64,000 bases of DNA, taken from Pomphorhynchus laevis. Its lineage: Eukaryota; Acanthocephala; Palaeacanthocephala; Echinorhynchida; Pomphorhynchidae. The translations under genes and the position numbers were made by a program. The stretch spans positions 1-64,000 of the forward strand of contig WNNJ02001563.1 of NCBI GenBank assembly GCA_012934845.2. Direction: 5' to 3'. The notes under the pieces are model-generated. The model did not search any database. It was not told the DNA's origin and saw nothing but the letters and a program-made list of their open reading frames with translations. This document shows positions 52,320 through 63,299 of this stretch, one piece after another. Positions within the stretch are counted from its first letter, which is position 1. Each line of letters starts with the position of its first letter.

Positions 52320-55300
52320 TAAATTATATGAAAATTGACCAACAGGGTCATTTTCAATTCAGTCAAACTGTACGAGACAGAGTTCAAAATCTCATTTGTC
52401 TCTGCTGATCTGGCAAAGAACTATATAGATCACTTTAAATCAACCTTATCTGAATATGGTGCAATTTTTTCTAAACCCATTCTTGGTACTCTAACAATAT
52501 CGAATTTACCCTGTCACCTTGATGATACTGATATTAAACTACTAAAAAAATTCTCCAAGGTTTCTAATTTCCGGTCTATTCTGGATAAAGGGGGTTACCC
52601 AATACCCATTGGATTCTGCTCTGCCCCACTGGAATACGGAGAAGTACTTATGAACTCTAAATGTAGCCCCTTTTTGGGCTTTAATCTTTGTTTTACCCTT
52701 ATTGGAAAAGATGAATATACCTATCCTCACCGCAGAAGGTGTCACAAATGGGGACATTGGTCATCCAGCTGCAGTGAGACACCTATGTGTGGAGTGTATG
52801 GGTCGTCTCACTGTGCGGCTATACAGTCTGATCTTCGTTGTGAGCCCCTCCCCATCATGCTCCAATTGTGAGGGGTGCCATCCTGCCTGGTGCAGGAAAT
52901 GTGCTCAATTCAAACAATACTATGGCAAATTCCACAAGTCCGGTGTCGTGCTTAGGCCTGCAAATTTTTTCGAGTGCTGCCTCCCTACGCACGAGGAATG
53001 CTGACATAATGCGTGCGATGGATGCAAGAGTGGAAACGGTTTATATGAAAATGGAAAACCTAATTTCAAAGGTTGTGCCTGCATTATGCACAAATCCTTC
53101 GATTCCTCCTGTCACAATTCCGTAATCTAAAAAGGGGGCTTCGGCCCATACTGTCCCCCTCTCAAGATCGGTAAAATGTTGAGTGGCAAACAGCATAGTG
53201 GAAATGAAGACGCTGCCCAGGGGCAAGTACCAACCCTGGGTGGAGTTAGTGGCTGGAAGGGTAACATTCCTGCATCTAGCTCTGTCTAGGTAAGCAATCC
53301 CCCATCCAACTAATCCATCACAATGCAGAGTACTCGTGAGCCTTTTCACTGAATGTCCTTCAGTGGAATTCGAGAGGTGCTTCTGCCCTTAGACTTTTAT
53401 CTGGTAGAGATGTAGATGATATAGTCCTTCAGGAGACGCGGTCTATCCGTCCTCCCCAGGACAATACTCGATTTATCCCAAAGCATATCTGTACCCACTA
53501 TACTCCGTACATAATCCCACCGCACTCTTCTTCATCTCAAGGACTCTTGACCTTAGCTAAGTGATCCTTAAGGTCCTCCCTCCTATTAAACTACTCATGT
53601 CCGGCCATGTCTTGTTTAGTAGTTTCACTCAGTAAGAACGGTAAACGCTTCAGTCTAACCAATGTCCACATCCGTCCAGGGGAAATTCACAAGAACTGTG
53701 ACCTCCTGGATAGTATTATTGACAGCGGTTATGACATGATACTTGGGAATTTCAACGACAGAACTGGTTGTTAGATCAATGCAGCACTTCGCAGAGCTAG
53801 GAACTGTTATCTTATTCACAAACCCTCATCCCCTACCTTACATTGCACATCAACAAATTATATCCTCGACATTTTACTGCTTCACTTGAGGTGGTTGTTA
53901 AAACCCTCTGCACGGAGCAGTCGCGCCAGCAATTGTCCACTTCTCATGACCTAATTCGTTGGAGAATTGATGAAGATATGTTGCTTCGAAGGAGGTTTCA
54001 CTTTGATCCGATCAGAGTGGCCTTCTTTCAAGCGGCTATCCAACTCTTTCCCAGAATAGGAAATGAGAGTCTGACCGAATTATATACCCACTTCTTTTCG
54101 CAAGCTACCGCGATCTTTTCGACTACCTATAAAGGTCGTATATACAATCACACTCCGATGAAACTCAAGTCCTAGCGAAATTGCTTAAGTTCCCTAATCT
54201 CTCTGTTTTCGCCAGACAGGCTCTCTCGAATGATTACTGGAGCACTAGATATAGGTTCCAGTTGAGTAGGAATAGGACGAGTATTGCTCTCCTTAGTCCT
54301 TCTCAGTTTTCATTTTGGAAGATTTTCAATAAGTTTGTTTTCTGGAAGGATAGCGCATTGGTTTGGATAGGGAATATAGGCTTTGATAAAGTTTTAGAGG
54401 AGTCACCAGCCCTACACAATTATAGAGCCACTCAATCACCTCAAGCAATCCTGCCTTGGTGTAACTTCAGGAGTAGGGATCTATCTGTTACGAATATCCT
54501 TAACTCCTGGGGTCTAATCCCATGCACCTTCAAATCCGTCGCTCAACTTTCTTCTCGGGCCTGTCAGCTTTTGACAGCTGATCAGAGAAGAGAGGTGGCC
54601 GTCACAATGCTTTTAGCCTCCCCATCCGATGTAGCAGGCATCAATATTAGTAAGCGTGTTTATATTCCTAAGAAAAAATTGTGTTCATGCCCTAAAGATT
54701 TGCGACCCATTTCGATTCAAAATGCCCTAGTGTCGATTTACGAAAAAGCGCTTGCGCGTAAAATCCGCGACCATTTAAGTAGGCGTAATTTGATCCCTCC
54801 AGGTGTTAATGGGTTCGTCAAAGTTCGCTTGGTCCATTCTACAGTTAGTGAAGTGGATCAGTTTTGTCGAGATAATAGCAATCATCTAGTTGTGGCTGTT
54901 TTTCTTGACTTTTCTGCTGCATTTGACCGCATCTCCATTCCTTTTGTGATCTCTTTTCTCAGGTCCCTCGGGTTGCCTGCGGAAATTGTGAACAGAGTGG
55001 AGATCCTGCTGTATACCAAGCGATTTTACTATGAAGACGACCCTGATGCGCGTCAGTTTTACCCTGTTACGGGTGTACTTCAAGGATCCCCACTTTCTCC
55101 CATCTTATATCTTGCTGCCTCAATTATTCTATTTAAAATATTTAAACGCGAACAACGTCTTGTGATGTACGCTGATGACACCACTGCCCTGTTCTCTGGA
55201 CGCAGGTGTAAAGACGTAGTCTCTGACATCAGCCGTTTATTTTTAAGATTAAAAGACCAGTTACCCATATCCAATCTTATTTTAAACACCGCCAAATCGC

Positions 55301-55870
55301 AGGCGTTTGTCTTTCATGGCACCCCTGCAGCTGAGAAAAAAACTTTAGAGATTAACACTCTCCGCGCTCTCCTCCATATTTGCCTCTGAGCCACTTCATA
55401 CTTTCACAAGTCAAGTAAAATACCTGGGGTTCACCGTTACGGTGAACTGGTCGGCGAAAGCTAACCTGTATAGACTCAAACGTATCTTGAAGAAAGCTAG
55501 GTAGGCTCTGAAACGGGCCCAGCATCTGTCGTTGAAAGGAAAAACCCAGGTTCGCCTTTGGGGCACTTTGGCTATCTCGGGATTAGTCTTCTTTTCAAGA
55601 GGACGTCCCCCAGAGCAAAGGCTATGGTTTCTTAATCTCCTCGTCTCGCGTTTACCCAGCACAGTCCTCGCCGTTTAGACTCTTGGGGGGGGTTGAAAGA
55701 CCTTGGGTGGTTCAGTCGGAAGGCGGCGTGTTGGATCGGTTGGGGGCATAGATCCCCCTGGATTTGAGGCCGTAAAAGTGGGAATAAGAAGAAGACTAGT
55801 GCAAATTGCAGTCTGTTGGTTGATTTGTCGTACTTACTGTTTTGTTAATTATGTTATCTAATTTATCTGA
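52320..55870 (+). mobile_element. I-like LINE, near full length, broken
   Basis: Plus strand, in order: ORF1 (52335 on) with RRRCHKWGHWSSSCSETPMC and following Cys pairs (zinc knuckles); APE endonuclease start LQWNSRGASALRLL (about 53355) with NVHIRPGEIHKNCDLLDSII (about 53667) and LGNFNDRTGC; linker; RT at 54181-55389; then NWSAKANLYRL and LAISGLVFFSRGRPPEQ (about 55560). The layout and sequence place it in the I/Jockey group. Several stops and frame changes in ORF1 and the endonuclease. A more decayed inverted relative is at 8-11.1 kb. Confidence 0.85.
54181..55389 (+). pseudogene. I-like LINE reverse transcriptase, open segment
   Basis: 402 open codons. RT words: CPKDLRPISIQNALVSIYEK (about residue 171), KIRDHLSRRNLIPPGVNGFV, VAVFLDFSAAFDRISI (motif A), GVLQGSPLSPILY (B), LVMYADDTTALFSGRR (C), LILNTAKSQ. 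YADD is intact. It runs off into another frame near 55385, where the thumb region continues, and its endonuclease upstream is broken, so the copy is not autonomous. Confidence 0.85.
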
Positions 55871-56742
55871 TCGGTAGTATTTTTAATAAAACCCTTTTTA
55901 TCAAACTACGTACACTGAAATTCTTCAATTTGTTATTCGCCGAAAAGCCCTTATGCACAATGATTCCACTTTTTCCAATTTAAGACTCAAGGTGATGGGC
56001 AAATCTCGCATAGTTTGTTGATAATCCTGCCCATTCTTGTTAATTGCAATTCACACTTATATATTAGTTCGTATATTTTAAAACTATTTCAAAGCCTTTA
56101 TCGTTTATATGTTTCTTTATTATTACAATTGCTTAATTTTAATATAGGATGATTATAGTTGATATCTTATCTTATAAGATATATTTAGTGATATATTTAG
56201 TATATATAAGTATATATTTAGTATATATATTTAATAATGTAATGGTCTCTACTTTCGAATCAGTATCACTATTAAAACATTTTGCGTTTATTTTCGTTAA
56301 AATATTCAAATACCGTATGTTTTAATTGTTGTTCAAGATCAGGTAGTTTGGTCACTGATTAAAACTTCATTTGTAGTTATCTGAGCAATCTATTTGATAA
56401 ATTGCTCAGAGAACAAACTCTTTACACATTTCTCGGTATTCATCCAACATGTAAATTCACTTGAATAAGCACCAAATAGATTTATCATTCTAAAATGTAA
56501 AATTTTATTTACAGTTTTAACACTTTTTACTCTGAAATTATGAGTAATAGCAAATATTAAAACTATTGTTTGTCTTTAATAGCGTAATTTTTTAACTTTA
56601 AGTTGTAATCGTTTACTGTTAACCCTGAGGTTACCTACTGATAGTAATTAAATTTTATCCTACTTTATATTCCTATGTTTAGATACTAAACGTAAAATAT
56701 TTATTCTAAAGAATACAACGAAATTATATTTTAATGAAATGT
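55871..56742. other. AT-rich intergenic, no gene seen
   Basis: TTTATT at 56700-56705 is AATAAA on the minus strand and may serve the gene ending at 56743. Confidence 0.5.
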
Positions 56743-58407
56743 CTACCAATGAGCATCTAGATATTCAGCAAGTTTTCTTAATTCTGATTTTATTGTAATT
56801 CCAGTAGCTAATTCGTTTCGACAAATGTCAATCCACGTCCCTGGAAAGTTTATTGAGCCTTCAGCACACTGATAAACCTTTATATTACTATTAGGTATTG
56901 TTTTGAACTTGCCCGATCTCAGTAAAGATATAAAGTATCCGTCACATTGGCTGTTGCTTTTCGAATCGCCTATAATTAGCCCACAGCTAGCCGTTGCCAG
57001 GTATTGCAAAACAGGCTTCTTTGATTTTAAACTAATGAACCGAGAATTATCTTGACTTTTTTTCCATCTTGTTATGTAGTAGACATCGTTTTCGTTTTTA
57101 AAAGTTTTACAAGTCTCAACCTTGTCTATCTGCCTGTCTAAATCGTTTATAGATAGACTAAATCTGCGGGTAGTGAGTTCTTCACACAAAGCACCGAGAA
57201 TCAGCTGTTGGGATGGAGACACATGCCCATATAGGATACTTGGACAATACCATTTACCGTTAGATGGAAGAGTAACTTTAGGATTATGAATATTGTAGAA
57301 TTCAACTTTCTTGTAACCGCTAGAAGATTGGGTGACCGATCGAAACAATAGCTTTGACCCGATTTCACGGTCGTCTTTAAAGACTAATTGATATGCGATA
57401 GTTGAATTTCCAATTACACTAGAACCTATTTCTGAACTGTCGCTAACGAGTGTTCTGCATAGAACTTCAAACGCTTGGTAGTTTTTATAATTAGGCAGCT
57501 GTTTGCTATCTCGCGTATATATCAGTAGCTTAATTGTCGAGCCTGCCATTGTTACCACCTGTTTAGCCGCGTCGAATAGTTCTGCTAAATTCACAGTCAA
57601 CAGATTGCTTTTGCACAATTGATAAAGAGACTGTAAAATGAACATGGCTATTCGATCTTTAAAATTCAGTTTAATCGAACTCTGTAACAGTATTTCAAGC
57701 TTATCGATATATTGGTGTAATCGTTGAATCAGATCATGCGAGAGAACTGCTTTATTGCTTGCGTCATTGACTTCCGTGCATTTGTCGTCAACTTCTCTTT
57801 CAGATTGCATTGACAAAGAAGTTTTGACCCTTTGTGATGTAGTAGGTACTTGTGTACAATGATGTGAACAATGGTGAACTTGTCCAAATCGTTGTATGTG
57901 CAAAGCTCGTGCAGCCATTATGTTTAATATCGTCTTTTCACTCGTCCATTTCACTGTCTGGCAAAGCGGATTCATTTTCCTATTTGCATCGGTGTTTATT
58001 TCGTCGATTGTTGTTATTGCGTCGGGCTCTAATCTGTCCGTTTTGTTAAAGTAGTCACTTTCCACACTGCTCTGTGAGTTAATGCTGTTATTGTCTCTTT
58101 CCAAGAATACTACTATTGAATCGTTGGTCGATTTATCGTTTACCTTAATACTACTCGTTTCTTCGAATGGCAAACTGCTTATACTCTCGTTGTCGCTGTT
58201 ATACATATTCACATCGATAGCTTCAGAAAGAGTATGTTCACAGCATTGTTTTCTACATCTTCTTATCACTGTAGATTTGCTTCTGCGAGTTCTGTTTGGT
58301 TTCGACTTCGTTCGTGTTGTTGTTTTCTTAATTTTCTTCGTTGTTTTCGCCAAACATTTTCGTTTATTTTGTTGTTGAGTTTTCGATACAGCTGCTTTCC
58401 TTGCCAT
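56743..58407 (-). CDS. Unrecognised 554-aa protein with basic N-terminus
   Basis: An intact frame of 554 codons, far longer than chance in this base composition, with a poly(A) signal candidate 40 bases past the stop. Residues 1-58 are strongly Lys/Arg/Thr-rich with possible nuclear localisation signals (KKIKKTTTR, RTRRSK, RRCRKQCC). Residues 60-135 are acidic and Ser/Asn-rich, likely disordered. About 140-190 holds a compact block (VKWTSEKTILNIMAARALHI ... HHCSHHC) with a Cys/His cluster. About 225-295 looks helical. The C-terminal 260 residues look globular. No signal peptide, no membrane span. I recognise no family; it could be a fast-evolving host nuclear protein or a domesticated mobile-element gene. 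No similar sequence elsewhere in the window. Confidence 0.75.
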   Translation of the reverse strand: MARKAAVSKTQQQNKRKCLAKTTKKIKKTTTRTKSKPNRTRRSKSTVIRRCRKQCCEHTLSEAIDVNMYNSDNESISSLPFEETSSIKVNDKSTNDSIVVFLERDNNSINSQSSVESDYFNKTDRLEPDAITTIDEINTDANRKMNPLCQTVKWTSEKTILNIMAARALHIQRFGQVHHCSHHCTQVPTTSQRVKTSLSMQSEREVDDKCTEVNDASNKAVLSHDLIQRLHQYIDKLEILLQSSIKLNFKDRIAMFILQSLYQLCKSNLLTVNLAELFDAAKQVVTMAGSTIKLLIYTRDSKQLPNYKNYQAFEVLCRTLVSDSSEIGSSVIGNSTIAYQLVFKDDREIGSKLLFRSVTQSSSGYKKVEFYNIHNPKVTLPSNGKWYCPSILYGHVSPSQQLILGALCEELTTRRFSLSINDLDRQIDKVETCKTFKNENDVYYITRWKKSQDNSRFISLKSKKPVLQYLATASCGLIIGDSKSNSQCDGYFISLLRSGKFKTIPNSNIKVYQCAEGSINFPGTWIDICRNELATGITIKSELRKLAEYLDAHW

Positions 58408-58922
58408 TTATTTCACTATCGGAAACAATTTGTTGAAAACATGGTTTCTCGTTCACTGATGAACAATTTTAAAAACGCGCCTAATCTAACATCAACGCAA
58501 ATTTTGAATTATTTTTTAATATTTTAATAAAACAATTTTAATTTAATAGGCAATCTGGAAATTTAGCTAAACTTATTTGTATTTCAATTCAAACTTGCAT
58601 ATTTTGAGAAAATATTTTGAGTGCATTTTTAGATTTTAAGCGTATTTCTTGACTTCATTAAGTGAAGAATAATTTTATCTTGTGAATACAATGTAATATA
58701 AAGTCTTAATGTTTAAATATCAGCAGAATTAATATAATCAGATCAATTAACTAAGTCTACGTGATTTGCAATTCAGCTAGTACCGAAGCTAGATAATTGC
58801 CTAGGATAAGCAACTTACTTGTTCCCATATTTCTGTTTCAAAAGTAAAATTAATTCTCGCAGTGCTTAATTTAAGTAACTTTAATTTAAATTTTGTAAGT
58901 TTGGATTTTTTGTTTTGATTTA
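58408..58922. other. Upstream region of the orphan gene, AT-rich
   Basis: Contains one copy of the TAACTAAGTCTACGT word (58748-58762) seen at three other places. No gene. Confidence 0.45.
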
Positions 58923-59048
58923 GGAGCTGAATCAAAGAACAGAGGATTTTTTTGATATTTCGCTAACTTCTGCGAAAATAATTTCTTCTTTCCTTTGATT
59001 CAGTTCCAATAATTACTTATCAATAATGGATCAGTATCAACTATTTAA
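58923..59048. mobile_element. Foldback MITE (family M), copy E, shortened
   Basis: Keeps GGAGCTGAATCAAAG at the left, TATTTCGCTAACTTCTG, and the full right end TTATCAATAATGGATCA...TATCAACTATTTAAA. The central part is deleted. Confidence 0.8.
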
Positions 59049-59749
59049 AAAACGTTTTACCCTTTTTTACGTTTAATTTGTGAATGTTGCGTTTTGATAT
59101 AGAAGCACATTCAATTGTTAGAAGTGATGCGTGTACATTTGTATCTAACAGTTTTGAACATCAATTCTCGAAATGTATTTTTTCTGATGACGGTAGCCGC
59201 TATCGAAAATTTGACTTTGAATAAATAACCTGTTTTCACTCTTCTAATTGTAAATATTCTTAAATGAGTGAATTTTTAAAATAAATATTTTAATCTTGTG
59301 ATTTTATAATTTAGATTTATATAAAGTAAAAATTTTATAACTTCAATTTTTGTGTTAATTGAATAATGAATATATTTATTTAGTGGAGAGTAAAATTATT
59401 ATTTTTTAAAAAGTCAAATTTTCTATAGCTTACTGCTATCAACCTCAAGATAAAATTATGAAAATTGTACAACGAAATCAAAATATATAGTTGGTTCAAA
59501 ACTCAGCAAATCAAAGTGTTCAAAATTATTTCCAGAATCATGTTTACCGTAGATCAGTAGATCACATGTTTACAGTAAATTAAACAACTAGATGGGCTCT
59601 TTTTTGAAAAAGCAAAAAATTTAACATTGAAAATTAACTAGATACAAAATGAAACAATGAAATATGCTTCTGTATTATTTGTTCTAAAATACCATTTTCC
59701 ACGAAAATTATTTCACTATTCATGAAAGAGATATACTATGATTATTGCT
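59049..59749. other. AT-rich spacer, no gene seen
   Basis: Nothing recognisable. Confidence 0.55.
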
Positions 59750-60480
59750 TAAAGAATGGTCTATAACAGTGTCGGATACTGTTCCTTCTTAAGAGAATAT
59801 TTATGTTGGTCAATACGTTTAGCCAAATCTTGACCCGTCTGTCCTATATAAACCTAATCACAACCCCACATGGTATCTGATATACAACACCATCTTGATT
59901 GTAATCAGGTTTACGTTTAAAAAAGTTTTTTATTTTGGGCATTTTTCTGTTATAAACACAATTATGCGTTTTCTGCCTCTTTCCGACGAACCCTTTATAT
60001 GCTTAATCATTTTCGTGTTCCATTTATCATTAAAATAGAGTGTATTTTGATTTGTATTTTGTACCTATGTATTTTGATTCTACTTGAGGCCCCCTTAGTT
60101 TCGTCCTAACATTATTTCTTTTGTAATAAGATTTTTTAACTGTCCAAGTAGGGTATCCACTAGTCACCAGGTTGTTATTAATGATATAATCCCTTTTCTT
60201 TTAAATAGATATAAAATCATATGTCTTTAGCTCTAAAAGAAAGAGATTAATCAGCGGTCCACCTCTTAGATACATTGCTTCTACAATTAGCAATATTAGT
60301 ATATTCGTTAATCTTTTGTGAAACATTAATTTCAACTATATTAGTGGGTAATCTAATTATGTTAACATCTAGGAAGGATATCATACAATTTTCTTCCTTT
60401 GTTAATGTCCACTTAATATTATCATCGAAAGCAAATAACGTATTATATTGTATTAAATAACATATTCAATTAATAAATAA
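59750..60480 (-). mobile_element. Second, diverged Penelope-like element fragment
   Basis: On the minus strand the GIY-YIG region reads VVYQIPCG followed by VYIGQTGQDLAKRIDQHKYS (about 59895-59790). Upstream toward 60480 is a decayed RT/thumb portion. It is a different family from the palindrome at 1.1-3.3 kb. Old and broken, several breaks. Confidence 0.75.
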
Positions 60481-62290
60481 TATACGATTCATCAGAATTA
60501 AGATTAGAGGTCAACATAAGGAACTGTAATGTTATCGGGCTTTTACACATATTCCTCGTCGTTTTTATCATAAAAACTTAATAAGCAATTCATATACAAT
60601 ATATATTAGAATCCGATTATATATAGTGTACTATGTAGTATAATTAGGACTATAGGTTATAAGAATGACTTGTTATAGTATCGGGTTTCAACCTCTAATC
60701 CTAAACCCAAAATAGTAGCGGGTCTAAATGCATGCCAATGGCATCTTTGCTCTGTTGTAATTTGAATATATAGTGAATAGCTTTATTTCAACCCATTTTA
60801 CATTATGTACTATCCACCCATAAAAATTTTTATATATTATTATAAAATAAATTTTATATTATTTTATTATATTATGCGATTTAAATTTAGTAAATAATCA
60901 TAATAGTTTTGTTTAGTATGACAGAACTATTTTAAAATAGGCCTATATTCTTCGGTTATATTTTTTCGGTAATTCTTCTGTTATTAATAGGTATCTATTC
61001 TTCGGTTATTATAGGCCTCTATTCTTCGATTTTAGCGATTGACAGTAGCTTGAATGGTTCAAATCAGCTAACTAAGTCTACGTATTTAATATAATTACAA
61101 AATTAAATAAATAAAAATAAATAAATAATAATGCTAAATCAATAAATCAAAATGTAATAATTAGATAAGAAATAATTATAAATAATTGTTATAAGATTTT
61201 ATATAATTTATATGAAGTGAAAATAAAAAGTTGAAATTTAATATGAAAGTCAATTTTTATGAATTGATTAATATTATATTTCCTTTGATGTAATTTAATT
61301 ATTTAGTATAATATCTTATTATAACACAGAATATATTATCGATCCATCAATATTTTCAAATTAAGAGTTTTAATATATTTTACTTTGATGAATTAAAAAT
61401 TTTACAATTTTGTTTTGTGTATGCTGGTCCTATTCAAAACTCAGTTAAAAATCAGTTAAATATTTTTATTTTGTTATCACAAAGATTTAAACTCAAATAA
61501 AATAAATCACTTAATTTCACTTCAATAAATCACTTTAATGATTTTAATAATATTTTAACAAAACTATATAGGCCCCAATTCCTCGATTTGGGGATTGACA
61601 GCAGCTGAAATGATATTTCATTTGATGTAATTAACTTTACAATATAAAATTGGTAAACAATCATAATAGTTCTGTTTAGCATGACAAACATAATGTTTAT
61701 CGATAATTCTCACTAATGACAACGACAGGATTGTTACAAAGTAAAATTTTCCAGGTATTGCAGTATGTCTTAAAACTTATCCTCTAGAAATACCTTTACT
61801 TAAAGTATTATAGTATCCAAATATTAAAAATTATATGATATGAATATAGCAAAAAATGTTCCAGTATTGAACCAACAGCTTTCCAAAATCGCATTGAAAA
61901 CTATTTTCATGTTCTTATCAATGGCTTAAAGATGATTCCACTTGTAAATCCAGTAATCTAAAAAGTGTAATTTGAAAATACTTCATAAATAAAATTTTAA
62001 TTTAAATATAAATTATATAAAGAAAATATCATTATCTAGTAACAATCTGATTTTAAATGAACTTATGTTAATTTAATCAAAATTTAAATGAACTTATATT
62101 AATTTAATTAAACTTTAAATAGCTTATGTTCTATTTGATCTATAAAATTAAAAGAGTATAGTTTAATAATATATATAATATAACTTAATAATATATAATT
62201 TTTAAATTTTCAAATATAAAATGTATTTATATTATTTTAATTTATTTTTTTACATTTAAACATCGATTCTTTGCACAAATCAGTATTATA
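60481..62290. other. AT-rich intergenic with small repeats
   Basis: CTATTCTTCGGTTA-type words repeat near 60947-61030. A GATTGACAGYAGCTTGAA-like word occurs near 61037 and 61595. One TAACTAAGTCTACGT copy lies at about 61069-61083. No gene. Confidence 0.5.
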
Positions 62291-62379
62291 TTGAAGTTTT
62301 ATCTCTTGATGGGGTCAGACTGCATGGCATTTTACAATTACCTCTTTATTTTCCATGCTCTCTATGATTCACGCGGTAT

Positions 62380-62835
62380 TTCCCCTCTGGACTGCCATGT
62401 TCACACGTTGGAACATGAACTACATGGCACGCTGGTCCCCGGTGGCACACTTGAGGCGTCGGGCCAACTCCTCAAAGAAAGCCAGTGACTCGGTGTCGAT
62501 CGATCCGTGAGTCTCTATGGCGACTGGCGTAAATGAGTATATGCAATCGTTCAGTTCAGAATATATTTACCGTTTTCTGTATTCGGCAAGCTCGGCGACT
62601 GCTCCTGTGTGATGGGTTGCAGGGGCCTGGTCAATCCTCGCCAGGGTATTTATGCAGTTGAAATCCCATACACCACTTACCGGCCGACCACTGGGCGCCT
62701 TCCATCATCACGAGAGATTCCGCTGGACTTAAGTCGACCCGGGATGTTCGCAGCCACTAGGGAAATCCTTACGATGTTATTAACCTCGGCGTGTCGTCTA
62801 TGTCGAGATATGCTGTGTTGGCAATTAAGCAAATG
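62380..62835 (-). mobile_element. Retroelement C-terminal fragment (RLE-like LINE tail)
   Basis: Minus strand: RHRRHAEVNNIVRISLVAAN followed by IPGRLKSSGISRDDGRRPV (about 62815-62690), then SFTPVAIETHGSIDTESLAF with FEELARRLKCATGDQRA (about 62535-62425) and QRVNMAVQRGNTA, stop (about 62415-62377). These are the end words of a widespread animal retroelement ORF (DDGKRPDG, VETLG, TGDxRA, QRxSxAxQRGNA). The copy is short and interrupted by frame changes. It is GC-richer than its surroundings. Confidence 0.7.
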
Positions 62836-62860
62836 AACATCTGGGAATGCCATCATTGTC

Positions 62861-62911
62861 CCGGAGTCTATCTATCGCGGTCGCAACGCAACCGCGATAG
62901 ATAGACTCCGG
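62861..62911. repeat. Perfect 21-bp inverted repeat, 9-nt loop
   Basis: CCGGAGTCTATCTATCGCGG plus T (62861-62881) is exactly complementary to 62891-62911, around CGCAACGCA. It abuts the retroelement fragment. Confidence 0.92.
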
Positions 62912-63299
62912 TCATCCAATCGATTTAAAATCGTATTAAAGTAAAATGTTTAATTTAAGATAAGATAAGATAAGGAATTTCTTAAATAACAATTAATTTA
63001 AAGTAGCCACGATTAATACAATAAAGCACACCATTATATATCATTTCGGCAACTTTGTATTTCATCATGAAATTTGTGCATTCAATTTCACCTCCGTTAA
63101 TGTTCAACACCTTTGAATGAAAACAGCAATTCAATTGAACGCAAGTGTGACGAGATAAAATGCAGTAACTGTTAAATAAAACTGATAAAATGCAGGAACT
63201 CTTATATAAAATTATTAAATTATTTATAACTATTTATAATTATTTATTATTTTATTATTTTATTTTTATAAATAACTTAATATACGTAGACTCAGTTAC
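62912..63299. other. AT-rich spacer
   Basis: No gene. Ends with TACGTAGACTCAGTTACCTGA (63283-63303), a copy of the dispersed word also seen at 15183. Confidence 0.5.
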
